From Candidatus Zixiibacteriota bacterium (GTDB lineage: Bacteria; RBG-13-66-14; B26-G2; WVWN01), in contig JAUWLW010000016.1 of NCBI GenBank assembly GCA_030613505.1, positions 1-57,526 of the forward strand: DNA of 57,526 nucleotides, given 5' to 3'. A program made the position numbers and the translations under genes. The notes below the pieces were generated by a model. The model did no database searches. It was given only the letters and a program-made list of their open reading frames with translations, and was not told the origin of the DNA. This document shows, piece by piece, positions 5,877 to 13,229 of the stretch. Position 1 is the first letter of the stretch. Each line of letters starts with the position of its first letter.

Positions 5877-8230
5877 ACGAAAACGTCTCACAGATAATCG
5901 CGAAGATGCGACGGCCGACCGCGCTGGCGGTCGCTTTCGACTATTACGGCCTGGAGAAACTGCGCGGCGTCGAGCGTCGCATGCGGGAGTGGGCCGCGGA
6001 GGGTCGCGCGACCGCGGCTCGAGACGAGCACGTGCGGCGGCTCTTCGACCAACTCGCGTCGCTCTTCCCCGACGAACGACCGGACCTCCTGGCGGAGCGG
6101 CTGGAGCGCGCGTCGCGCCTGCTGGACGAAATGGAGCGGCCGCCCAAGCCGGCGGCGGTGCGCAAGAAAACGCTCGACGCCGACACCAACGTCCAATACC
6201 TCAAGGGCGTGGGCCCGGCGCGGGCGCGGGCGCTGGCCAACCTGGGCGTCACCACCGCCCGCGATTTGCTCCACCTCTTCCCCCGCGACTACGTCGACCG
6301 CTCGCGCGTCACGCCGCTGGGCGACGTCCGCGTCGGCGACGACGTCACGGTGGAGGGGACGGTGGGCGAAATAGTGCTGGAGCGCAAGCGCCGCGGCCGC
6401 ACGCTGGTCACGGCGTTGTTGTCCGACGACACGGGCGACATCCTGCTGAAGTGGTTCAACGCGCCGTACGTGGCAGACAAGGTGAAGGCCGACGACCGCG
6501 TCGTCGCCAGCGGCAAACTAAAATTCTACCAGGCGCCGGAGCTGGTGAACCCGGAGTTCGACGTCATAGGCCGCGGCGCCGACGCGGAGTCCTTCGGCGG
6601 CGTCATCCCGGTATACCCGCTCTCGGCGGGGCTGACGCAGCGCGCCCTCCGGCGAGCCACGCTCCAGGCGCTGGACGGCCTGGCCGACGAGCTGCCCGAG
6701 CCGCTGCCGCCGGCGGTACTGGCCCGCACCTCTTTCCCGCCGCTGGGCGAGGCGCTGCGACAAATCCACTACCCCGACGGCATGGACGAGCAGCGGCGCG
6801 CGCGAAGGCGCCTCAGCTTCGAGCACCTCTACCTCATGGAGTGCGGCCTGCTCCTCAAGAAGCGCCAGGGCCTCGCGCAAGCCGGCGTCCGCGTGCAGGG
6901 CGACGGCTCGCTCCGCGGCCGCCTCGAGCTGCCGTTCGAGCTCACCGGCGCCCAGCGAAAGGCGCTGGCCGCCATCGACGACGACCTCGCCGCGAGCTGG
7001 CCCATGCGCCGGCTGCTGCAGGGCGACGTAGGCTCCGGCAAGACGGTGGTGGCGCTGGAGGCGATGTTGGCCGCGGCGGAGGCCGGCTTCCAGGCCGCGC
7101 TCATGGCGCCCACCGAGATACTGGCGCGGCAGCACTGGTACACCGCCTCGGCGTTCCTGGCGCCCGCCGGCATCGCGTGCGAGCTGCTGGCGGCCACGAC
7201 GCCGGCGGCGGACCGCGAACGCATCCTCGCCGGCCTGGCCGACGGGACGCTGCAGCTCGTCGTGGGGACGCACGCGCTGTTGGAGGACGACGTGCGCTTC
7301 AAGAGTCTCGGCCTGGCCGTCGTCGACGAGCAGCACCGCTTCGGCGTCGGCCAGCGCCAGCGCCTCGCCGCCAAGGGTGCAAACCCCAACGTCCTCGTGA
7401 TGACGGCCACGCCCATACCGCGGACGCTCGCGCTCTGCGTCTACGGCGACCTGGAGCTAACCGTGATCGACGAGATGCCGGCCGGCCGCCCGGGCACGAC
7501 GACGACGGTGCTCGCCGAGAAACGCGTGAGCGAGGCGTTCGAGCTTTTGGGCCGGGAGGTGGCCGCCGGCCGCCAGGGCTTCGTCGTCTATCCGGTCATT
7601 GAGGAGTCGGAGGCGAACGCGCTCAAGGCCGCGACGGCGATGGCCGAAAAACTCGCCGACGAAGTATTCCCGGATTACCGGATAGGGCTGGTCCACGGCC
7701 GCCTGCCGGCGGACGAGCGCGAGGCCACGATGACGGCCTTCTGCGGCGGCGACGTGGACGTCCTGGTGGCGACGACGGTGGTGGAGGTGGGCCTGGACGT
7801 GCCCAATGCCACCGTGATGGTGGTGGAGCACGCCGACCGCTACGGCCTGTCGCAACTGCACCAGCTCCGCGGCCGCGTCGGCCGGGGCGAGCACGCCTCC
7901 CACTTCGTCGCCGTCGCGCCGGGGAAGGTAACGGCGGAGGCGAAGGCCCGGCTGAAGACGCTGGCGCGCACGTCGGACGGCTTCGAGATCGCCGAGGCGG
8001 ACCTGGCGATACGGGGCCCGGGCGAGCTGTTGGGGACGAGGCAGCACGGCCTGCCCGACTTCGCTTTACAGGCCCTGATTCACGACCGCGGTTTATTCGA
8101 GCTGGCGCGGGAGCTGGCGGCGGCCACGCTGGACGAGGACGAGCGGCTCGAGCGGCCGGAACATACAAACCTCCGCGAGCGCATCCGCGCCGACTTCGGC
8201 CGGCGGCTGCAGTTGGCGGGGGCGGTTTAA
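5873..8230 (+). CDS. recG: ATP-dependent DNA helicase RecG
   Basis: 785 residues. An N-terminal extension (about 1-105) precedes the helix-hairpin-helix-like VQYLKGVGPARARALANLGV region and the OB-fold wedge domain (about 140-240). Helicase motifs follow: Walker A GDVGSGKT (384-391), motif II DEQH (485-488), MTATPIPRT, and the motif VI region QLRGRVGRG (664-672). RecG reverses stalled forks and branch-migrates Holliday junctions. The GTG start overlaps the maf stop (GTGA). The extension before the wedge is typical of the longer RecG form. It converges on the minus-strand gene at 8314; hairpins at 8255-8316 lie between them. Confidence 0.95.
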   Translation: MNENVSQIIAKMRRPTALAVAFDYYGLEKLRGVERRMREWAAEGRATAARDEHVRRLFDQLASLFPDERPDLLAERLERASRLLDEMERPPKPAAVRKKTLDADTNVQYLKGVGPARARALANLGVTTARDLLHLFPRDYVDRSRVTPLGDVRVGDDVTVEGTVGEIVLERKRRGRTLVTALLSDDTGDILLKWFNAPYVADKVKADDRVVASGKLKFYQAPELVNPEFDVIGRGADAESFGGVIPVYPLSAGLTQRALRRATLQALDGLADELPEPLPPAVLARTSFPPLGEALRQIHYPDGMDEQRRARRRLSFEHLYLMECGLLLKKRQGLAQAGVRVQGDGSLRGRLELPFELTGAQRKALAAIDDDLAASWPMRRLLQGDVGSGKTVVALEAMLAAAEAGFQAALMAPTEILARQHWYTASAFLAPAGIACELLAATTPAADRERILAGLADGTLQLVVGTHALLEDDVRFKSLGLAVVDEQHRFGVGQRQRLAAKGANPNVLVMTATPIPRTLALCVYGDLELTVIDEMPAGRPGTTTTVLAEKRVSEAFELLGREVAAGRQGFVVYPVIEESEANALKAATAMAEKLADEVFPDYRIGLVHGRLPADEREATMTAFCGGDVDVLVATTVVEVGLDVPNATVMVVEHADRYGLSQLHQLRGRVGRGEHASHFVAVAPGKVTAEAKARLKTLARTSDGFEIAEADLAIRGPGELLGTRQHGLPDFALQALIHDRGLFELARELAAATLDEDERLERPEHTNLRERIRADFGRRLQLAGAV

Positions 8231-8254
8231 TCCCCGGAAATATAAATATGAAAC

Positions 8255-8316
8255 GGGCCGACCTGAAGGTCGGCCCGGCGCGGGGAACGGTAGGGGCGCA
8301 AGGCCTTGCGCCCCTA
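8255..8316. repeat. Bipartite hairpin repeat, copy 1
   Basis: Two inverted repeats in tandem: GGGCCGACCT-GA-AGGTCGGCCC (8255-8276) and a perfect 26-base palindrome TAGGGGCGCAAGG/CCTTGCGCCCCTA (8291-8316), joined by cggcgcggggaacgg. The same layout with the same linker core (cggggaac) recurs at 12826-12887. Here it sits between convergent genes and overlaps the stop codon of the gene at 8314, so it may also serve as a bidirectional terminator. Confidence 0.75.
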
Positions 8317-9114
8317 CTTAAACAACGCCTTCACGCGGCCGAGGGACACGGGTTCTACCGCCCCCCAGGGCGCCGGGCAATGGAGCATCCAAATGTAGTG
8401 GCTGCCGGTGGTCGTTCCCAACCAGAGGTAAGACCCGGTATAAGCAAAGGCGCGGGGATTGTCGGCCTGTATCCGGAACGAGCCGGCGACCGAGCCGTTG
8501 GTCCTAAAGGCGTAGACGTAGTCGCCCGTGCTCCCGGTCCAGACATACCGGTTCTGCAAGTCCCACGCCAGGTCGTAAATCGCGGGGGAGGGGGCGAACG
8601 AGGCGTAGATAGAGCCGTTCGTTAAGCTCTGGCGGTAGACGTACCGGGGCGAGGTATCGCTAGAGAGCATGTGGGTTGGGGCCCGGCCGCCGGCGCCGGT
8701 CGCCATAACGGCCAGGCCGCCGTACATGTCGTGGTTGGCCGGAATCGAGGCGTAGGCGCTGCCGGTGTTGAAATTGCACCGATATATACGATCGGTGGAG
8801 TAATTGCCCATCCAGAGGTAGCTTCCGGTGGGCAGGCCGCCGCCTCCGCCGTAACTATACGTGAGGCCGCGCGTGTACCTCCCCTGCGGCGAGACGAAGG
8901 AGGCGTAAACGGCCCCGTTCATCCCCCCCATCCGATAGATGCGGTACGGCGAGGTATCGCAGAAAACCCAAAGGTAATGATTGTAGTCGGCCCCAACCGC
9001 CAACGCGATCGGGTAATTCGCCGGCGCGGGGAAGGAGGCGACGACGTCGCCCATCTTGGCGAATGCCGCGCCGGCCGCCAATAGGGCAACTCCTAAAATT
9101 ATTAACCGTTTCAT
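8314..9114 (-). CDS. Secreted TGS-propeller protein with SLGRVKALFK tail (paralog A2)
   Basis: 266 residues. Signal peptide 1-19 (MKRLIILGV, cleavage after AFA). The mature protein is built from about five repeats of roughly 50 residues, each with a [TN]-G-S-x-x-x-SF core (for example NGSIYASFAPSP, NGSVAGSFRIQ) followed by a strand ending in LWxG or VWTG, the pattern of a beta propeller. No catalytic motif. It is close to the gene at 11938 (long identical runs such as the APSPAIYDLAWD segment) and more distantly related to 20338. It ends AVEPVSLGRVKALFK, the shared tail. TAGGAGG precedes the ATG. Function unknown; surface location inferred. Confidence 0.8.
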   Translation of the reverse strand: MKRLIILGVALLAAGAAFAKMGDVVASFPAPANYPIALAVGADYNHYLWVFCDTSPYRIYRMGGMNGAVYASFVSPQGRYTRGLTYSYGGGGGLPTGSYLWMGNYSTDRIYRCNFNTGSAYASIPANHDMYGGLAVMATGAGGRAPTHMLSSDTSPRYVYRQSLTNGSIYASFAPSPAIYDLAWDLQNRYVWTGSTGDYVYAFRTNGSVAGSFRIQADNPRAFAYTGSYLWLGTTTGSHYIWMLHCPAPWGAVEPVSLGRVKALFK

Positions 9115-9124
9115 TTTATCCCTC

Positions 9125-9175
9125 CTACCGGAACAACGCTTTCACGCGGCTCCGCGACTTCGGCGCCGCGTCCGC
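9125..9175 (-). pseudogene. Orphan C-terminal tail fragment
   Basis: Read on the minus strand, the 51 bases after the HD-GYP stop encode AADAAPKSRSRVKALFR and a stop, matching the tail of the propeller proteins at RVKALF and the upstream Pro/Ser positions. No signal peptide or domain precedes it; the frame is blocked by a stop at about 9176. Its TAG stop is part of the TAGGAGG ribosome site of the gene at 9114. Best read as the 3' remnant of a deleted family member. Confidence 0.65.
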
Positions 9176-9181
9176 CTAAAC

Positions 9182-10618
9182 CTATTCGAACAGGAAGCCC
9201 TTTTCGCGGAATAATATAAGGCAGGCGTCGACGGCGTCGGCGTCGTACCGGATGCCCCGATACCGCGTTATCTCCTCGAAACCCTTTCCCTCGCCCAGGT
9301 GGGGGCGGTACGGCCGGTGCGAGGACATGGCCTCGACCACGTCCGCGACGCACAAAATCCGCGCCTCGAGTAGAATATCGTCGGCGCGCAGGCCGGCCGG
9401 ATACCCGGAACCGTCCAGATGCTCGTGGTGCTGGAGGACGACCTCGGTCACGGGCCAGGGGAACTCGACGTTCTCCAGGATCTCGTAACCGACCCGGGCA
9501 TGGGTCTTAATAATATCCAACTCCATCTCGGTAAGTTGGCCCGGCTTGCTGAGTATCTCCGCCGGGATGGAGATCTTGCCGATGTCGTGCGCGGAGGCGG
9601 CCACGAAGATTCCCTCCACCCGGTCCTCGGACAGGCCCATCTCCCCGGCGATGGCCCGAGCCAGCGCGGCGACGCGCGATTGGTGGCCGGAGGTATAGGG
9701 ATCGCGTTCCTCGACGATTTTGGATATGGCCTTGATCGTGCCGTACAGGCTCTCCTGCAATCTTTCGTAAGCCCGCTTGCGCTCGGTAATGTCGCGGGGG
9801 ATGCCCTGGATAACCTTCTTACCCGCTATCTCGAACAAACTCGACGATACCTCGGCCGGGAAAACCGAGCCGTCCTTCTTTCGGAAATCGACCTCGAACC
9901 GGACGAACCCCTCTCGCGATATCCGGCGGAACGCCTCGTGGGAGGCCGCGAGCGCCTCCGGCGGATGGAGGTCCCCGACGGTGAGGGAGGCCATCTCCTC
10001 CCTGGTATATCCGAACAGGTCCGAGGCCTGCTCGTTGGAATCCAGTACGGCCCCCTCCAAATCGTGGATTATAATGGCGTCCCTGGAACGGTGGAACAGG
10101 TTGCTGTATTTCTCCTCCGATTCCCGCAACGCCTCCTCGGCGCGCTTCCGCTCGGTGACGTCGAGGAACATCGCCGCCATCTTCCCCGGCGACGTTTGGA
10201 AGGCGGTGACGTCGAAAGCGCCCTTGATTTGCTCGTATTCGTATACGATCTGTTCGGTATGCCAGAGCTCGCCTTGGGCGGCGGCGAGCCGGTACCGCTC
10301 CGGTACCTCGGTCCCGGCGAGAGGAGGAAACGCCTCCTCGAGCGTCTTCCCGATGAATTGCGAATTGTCGACGCCGAGAATCTCATCGGCCGCGCGGTTG
10401 GCGCCGATAAAAATAAGCCGTCCGTCCGGGGCCAGTTCGTACATGTGGATGCCCATCGGCGACGACTCGACGACGTTGCGGAATTTCTCCTCCGATTCCC
10501 CCGGTCCCTCCCCCGCCCGCCTGGCCGCGTCCGCCAAGATCTCCAACTCGCGGAGCCGGCCGCGCGCCGCGGCGAGTTCCTCGACAAGCTCCGCCTTGGT
10601 CTTCTTATCGTTCTTCAT
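9182..10618 (-). CDS. PAS-PAS-HD-GYP cyclic-di-GMP phosphodiesterase-type signalling protein
   Basis: 478 residues from the ATG at 10618. A charged coiled segment (1-45) is followed by two PAS domains (about 45-160 and 166-285, each ending in DVTERKR or DITERKR) and an HD-GYP domain with HDIGK (344-348), HHEHLDGSGYP (397-407) and DVVEAMSSHRPYRP. These ligands are those of active c-di-GMP hydrolases; the reaction itself is inferred from the family. No membrane segment, so a cytosolic sensor is likely. An upstream TTG at 10642 is in frame, but GAGGAAG sits 10 bases before the ATG at 10618, which I prefer. The first ~29 codons are duplicated at 11734-11823. Confidence 0.9.
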   Translation of the reverse strand: MKNDKKTKAELVEELAAARGRLRELEILADAARRAGEGPGESEEKFRNVVESSPMGIHMYELAPDGRLIFIGANRAADEILGVDNSQFIGKTLEEAFPPLAGTEVPERYRLAAAQGELWHTEQIVYEYEQIKGAFDVTAFQTSPGKMAAMFLDVTERKRAEEALRESEEKYSNLFHRSRDAIIIHDLEGAVLDSNEQASDLFGYTREEMASLTVGDLHPPEALAASHEAFRRISREGFVRFEVDFRKKDGSVFPAEVSSSLFEIAGKKVIQGIPRDITERKRAYERLQESLYGTIKAISKIVEERDPYTSGHQSRVAALARAIAGEMGLSEDRVEGIFVAASAHDIGKISIPAEILSKPGQLTEMELDIIKTHARVGYEILENVEFPWPVTEVVLQHHEHLDGSGYPAGLRADDILLEARILCVADVVEAMSSHRPYRPHLGEGKGFEEITRYRGIRYDADAVDACLILFREKGFLFE

Positions 10619-10760
10619 CGCCCGGACTTCCTCGGCGCCCAAACATCGCGAGAGCTACTTTATCATATAATCGCCCCCGCGTAAACAAAACGCTCGTCGC
10701 GACCACGCCGGCGTCGGCGGCACCGGCCTTCCTACCTGAACAACGCCTTCACGCGGCGGA
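10532..10760 (-). repeat. Direct repeat, copy attached to the intact HD-GYP gene
   Basis: About 229 bases match 11734-11964 at roughly nine of ten positions by eye. In minus-strand order the repeat covers the last codons of a tail-bearing gene, the intergenic spacer, and the first ~29 codons of the HD-GYP gene. Offset between copies is about 1.2 kb. Confidence 0.85.
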
Positions 10761-10761
10761 C
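10732..10761 (-). pseudogene. Orphan C-terminal tail fragment (RRVKALFR)
   Basis: The minus strand encodes RVRRVKALFR and a TAG stop. This is the 3' end of the propeller gene at 11938 carried into the second repeat copy; nothing coding for a propeller precedes it. Together with the fragment at 9125 it shows that tail-encoding DNA has been copied and left behind at least twice. Confidence 0.75.
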
Positions 10762-10782
10762 GCGGCGCCGCCTTACCGAACC

Positions 10783-11007
10783 ACGACCATCCGCTTCGTC
10801 GCGGCGCACGCCTTAGCCGGGACCGTCTGGTATATACCGGTCCTCGTGGGGATGAACCCGCTCGACAAGGCCGCGTTCCTGCCCGTAACGCACGTCCTTA
10901 GCTTTCTCAGCCTGACGCTGAGGCGCCGAACGGGGTGCATCTGGCCCGGCAGCCGGGCACGTCCTCGCGAAGTTCTTGCTTACGTGGTGATTAAGGAAAA
11001 GCGGTAA
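10783..11007 (+). pseudogene. Decayed C-terminal fragment of a CPBP-type membrane protease
   Basis: One frame gives hydrophobic sequence with VTHVLSFLSLTLRRRTGCIW, which resembles the end of CPBP (Abi/CAAX) proteases, where a short helix is followed by RTGSIW and then a His-containing helix. The expected continuation (AGHVLAKFLLTW) is present but in a different frame near 10950, implying a frameshift. No start codon or N-terminal part is seen. GC-rich like the bulk genome, unlike the adjacent gene at 11039. The assignment rests on pattern only. Confidence 0.4.
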
Positions 11008-11038
11008 AGGCGCGTATAAAGCGGGGGGGGCAGTAAAA

Positions 11039-11680
11039 CTAGAAATGTATCGCGGGGCCCACCAGAAAGGTTAACGCGTCGGGGCCGTCAGGGTGCTTGG
11101 GGAGGCCTTTGAAATAAGATAAAGAAGCCGTAATACCTACGGCGTTAGAAATATCGAAATAGGACGTTATAAGGGGTTCCAAAAAATATTCTTTACCTTT
11201 TCCGTCAGAGGCGCCGGGATTAGCGCCTTCCCCCGCGGCCAAGTAATAAACAATAAACATACTTCTAATTATCAATTTATTACGGGCGTAGCCAATACCG
11301 AAAGTAGGGCCGACGTATAAACCATTCTCCCAGGAATAGGAATCCGGCGGTTCTTCGGGTACGTTTAACGGTACTTGTCTCTCGAGCTGTAACTTCAACG
11401 ATATACCGGGGAACACGGATATAGCGGGGTTTAGCTGAAAATGAAAAACGAAGTTGTCTTCGGCGAGAACAAACACGTCGTTCGAACTAGGGTCACTCAA
11501 ATAAGCCGAAAAAGCAGAATTAAAAAACCGGCCCCACGTAAATTCAGTCGCGGCGCCAGCACCGATAAACGAAGGATTAGCCGTTAAAACAAAAACCGGG
11601 GCCACTACCCGGCGGGCCCCCGAAAACGTAGGCGTCGCTAAAAACACGGCCAACGTTAAATAGGGGATCAATCGAAACAA
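11039..11680 (-). CDS. Predicted outer-membrane beta-barrel protein
   Basis: 213 residues. A signal peptide (about 1-21, TLAVFLATPTFSGA) is followed by alternating amphipathic strands (FVFHFQLNPAISVF, SLKLQLERQ, LYVGPTFGIGYARNKLIIRS, GITASLSYFKGL) and a C-terminal Phe (VGPAIHF), the usual BAM recognition end of small barrels. Substrate or role unknown. The start is a TTG preceded by GGAGG at 5 bases. Codon use is AT-rich against the neighbours. The gene lies between two copies of a ~230 bp direct repeat and points the same way as the HD-GYP gene, which matches the lipoprotein locus at 4520. Confidence 0.75.
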   Translation of the reverse strand: MFRLIPYLTLAVFLATPTFSGARRVVAPVFVLTANPSFIGAGAATEFTWGRFFNSAFSAYLSDPSSNDVFVLAEDNFVFHFQLNPAISVFPGISLKLQLERQVPLNVPEEPPDSYSWENGLYVGPTFGIGYARNKLIIRSMFIVYYLAAGEGANPGASDGKGKEYFLEPLITSYFDISNAVGITASLSYFKGLPKHPDGPDALTFLVGPAIHF

Positions 11681-11715
11681 TTCGGCCTCCGAAGAAAAGT
11701 AATCGTGGAAAAGTA

Positions 11716-11823
11716 TTACGGTTCCCCTACCGCGCCCGCCAAGATCTCCAACTCGCGGAGCCGGCCGCGCGCCGCGGCGAGTTCCTCTATTAGCTCCGCC
11801 TTGGTCCTCTTATCGTTCTTCAT
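11716..11823 (-). pseudogene. Truncated 5' copy of the HD-GYP gene
   Basis: Starts at an ATG with the same GAGGAAG site as the intact gene. It encodes MKNDKRTKAELIEELAAARG and on to about residue 29 in parallel with the HD-GYP protein, then leaves the homology and stops at 11716 after 35 codons. It lacks both PAS domains and the HD-GYP domain. Confidence 0.85.
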
Positions 11824-11964
11824 CGCCCGGACTTCCTCGGCGCCCAAATATCACAAGAGCTACTTTATCATACAATCGCCCCCGCGTAAAACAAAACGTT
11901 CGGCGCGACCACGCCGACGTCGGCGGCGCCGGCCTTCCTACCTGAACAACGCCTTCACGCGGCC
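11734..11964 (-). repeat. Direct repeat, copy attached to the intact propeller gene
   Basis: Partner of 10532-10760. In this copy the upstream propeller gene is intact and the HD-GYP gene is truncated; in the other copy the reverse holds. Confidence 0.85.
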
Positions 11965-12747
11965 GACCGAGGACGGTTCTATCGCATTCCACTGAAAAGG
12001 ACAATGGATCATCCATATACGGTGACTACCGGTCGTAGTCCCTACCCAAAGGTATTGGCTCGTGTACGCGAACGCGCGGGGATTGTTGGCCGGTATCGGG
12101 AACGAGCCGACGACCGAGCCCGTGGTCCGGTGTAGGGCGTAAACGCGGTTGCCGGCGTTGCCGGTCCAGATTACGTAATTCCGCCAGTCCCACGCCAGGT
12201 CGTAAATCGCGGGGGAGGGGGCGAAGGAGGCGTAAATAGAACCGTTCGTCAAGCTCTGACGGTAGATGTACCGGGGCGAGGTGTCGCTGGAAAACATATA
12301 CGACGGTTTACCGCCGCCGTCGATGAGCGCCATAACGGCCAGGCCACCGTACATGTCGTGGTTCGCGGGAATCGAGGCGTGGACGCTGCCGTTGTTGTAA
12401 TGACACCGGTAAATGCGATCTGTGGAGTAATTACCCATCCAAAGGTAGCTCCCGGTCGGCAGGCCGCCGCCGCCGCCCCAGCTATATGTGAGGCCCCGCG
12501 TGTACCTCCCCTGCGGCGAGACGAAGGACGAGAAAACGGAACCCGTTCTCCCCGCCACCCTATAAACGCGGTAAGGGGAAGTATTGCAGAAAACCCAGAG
12601 GTAAGAAGCGTAATTACCGTGGACCGCCAAGGCTATAGGGTAATTCGCCGGCGCCGGGAACGAGGCTACGACGTCGCCGATCCGGGCGAAGGCCGCGCCG
12701 GCCGAAAGGACCAACAACGCAACTATAAAAATTATTAACCGTTTCAT
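11938..12747 (-). CDS. Secreted TGS-propeller protein with SVGRVKALFR tail (paralog A1)
   Basis: 269 residues, signal peptide 1-21 (MKRLIIFIVALLVLSAGAAFA). It is closely similar to the gene at 8314 along its whole length. Repeat cores include TGSVFSSFVSPQG, NGSVHASIPANH, NGSIYASFAPSP and TGSVVGSFPIPA at intervals of about 50 residues, consistent with a five- to six-bladed propeller. The end AIEPSSVGRVKALFR carries the shared tail with Arg at the last position. GAGGAGGTAGAG precedes the ATG. Its 3' end is inside a direct repeat. No enzyme motif; ligand unknown. Confidence 0.8.
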   Translation of the reverse strand: MKRLIIFIVALLVLSAGAAFARIGDVVASFPAPANYPIALAVHGNYASYLWVFCNTSPYRVYRVAGRTGSVFSSFVSPQGRYTRGLTYSWGGGGGLPTGSYLWMGNYSTDRIYRCHYNNGSVHASIPANHDMYGGLAVMALIDGGGKPSYMFSSDTSPRYIYRQSLTNGSIYASFAPSPAIYDLAWDWRNYVIWTGNAGNRVYALHRTTGSVVGSFPIPANNPRAFAYTSQYLWVGTTTGSHRIWMIHCPFQWNAIEPSSVGRVKALFR

Positions 12748-12825
12748 CTCTACCTCCTCGAACCCCTTTGAATATTACCTCTTACTCTCTATTATAGCAA
12801 ACTATTTTATAAAATTCAAAAAAAC

Positions 12826-12887
12826 GGGCCGACGCGAAGGCCGGCCCCTACGGGGAACAGTAGGGGCGACTGGCTCGTCGCCCCTAC
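12826..12887. repeat. Bipartite hairpin repeat, copy 2
   Basis: An imperfect hairpin GGGCCGAC...GGCCGGCCC (12826-12847), linker with cggggaac, then GTAGGGGCGAC/GTCGCCCCTAC (12860-12870/12877-12887). Same order, spacing and linker as 8255-8316. It lies 3' of the gene ending at 12912. A partial third copy (left hairpin only, GCCGACGCGAAGGCCGG) is at about 21219-21235. Confidence 0.7.
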
Positions 12888-12911
12888 CAGACGGCACGAA
12901 CGCCAAAGAAC

Positions 12912-13169
12912 TTACATCCCCGCCTGTTCCTTCTCCGAGCCCTTGGTGCAGTAGTAGCCGTGCTTGAGGTCCATCTGCGCGTAGACCGGGCAGCCGCCGC
13001 AGATGCAGCCCTTCTCCTCGGTGATGCACGCGCTCTTGCCGATGGGCGCGAAGCAGTAGCCGCCCGCCTCGTCGCACTCCACCCAGCTGGGGCACGACTT
13101 GCAGGTGCACGTCGACAGCACCATCTGCTTCTTCTTTTCCATCTCCTCGGGCGTCATTTCGCCTTCCAT
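12912..13169 (-). CDS. Small Cys-rich protein, DUF2769-like
   Basis: 85 residues with ten Cys. CTCKSCPSW (21-29) begins the metal-binding-like core, with further Cys at 32, 39, 48, 55, 57, 60 and 74; this CxCxxCPS pattern is that of DUF2769 proteins, whose function is not known. A longer start at 13184 exists, but GGAGGT lies 7 bases before the ATG at 13169, so that start is used. Cys content suggests iron-sulfur or zinc binding. It sits directly downstream of the rubredoxin/glutamate-synthase-domain gene on the same strand, so a redox link is plausible but inferred. Confidence 0.75.
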   Translation of the reverse strand: MEGEMTPEEMEKKKQMVLSTCTCKSCPSWVECDEAGGYCFAPIGKSACITEEKGCICGGCPVYAQMDLKHGYYCTKGSEKEQAGM

Positions 13170-13229
13170 AGCGAGGACCTCCATTAGTTGAAGTTAAGAA
13201 TGCGGTTCGACCCCTATATACGGTCACGC

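Noticed and set aside
5989-7602. 537-codon frame overlapping recG on the same strand
   Set aside because: Arg/Gly/Ala-rich frame-shifted reading of recG.
9419-10684. Long plus-strand open frame antisense to the HD-GYP gene
   Set aside because: It mirrors the codons of a gene with clear PAS and HD-GYP motifs; GC-rich genomes keep antisense frames open. No domain or ribosome site of its own.
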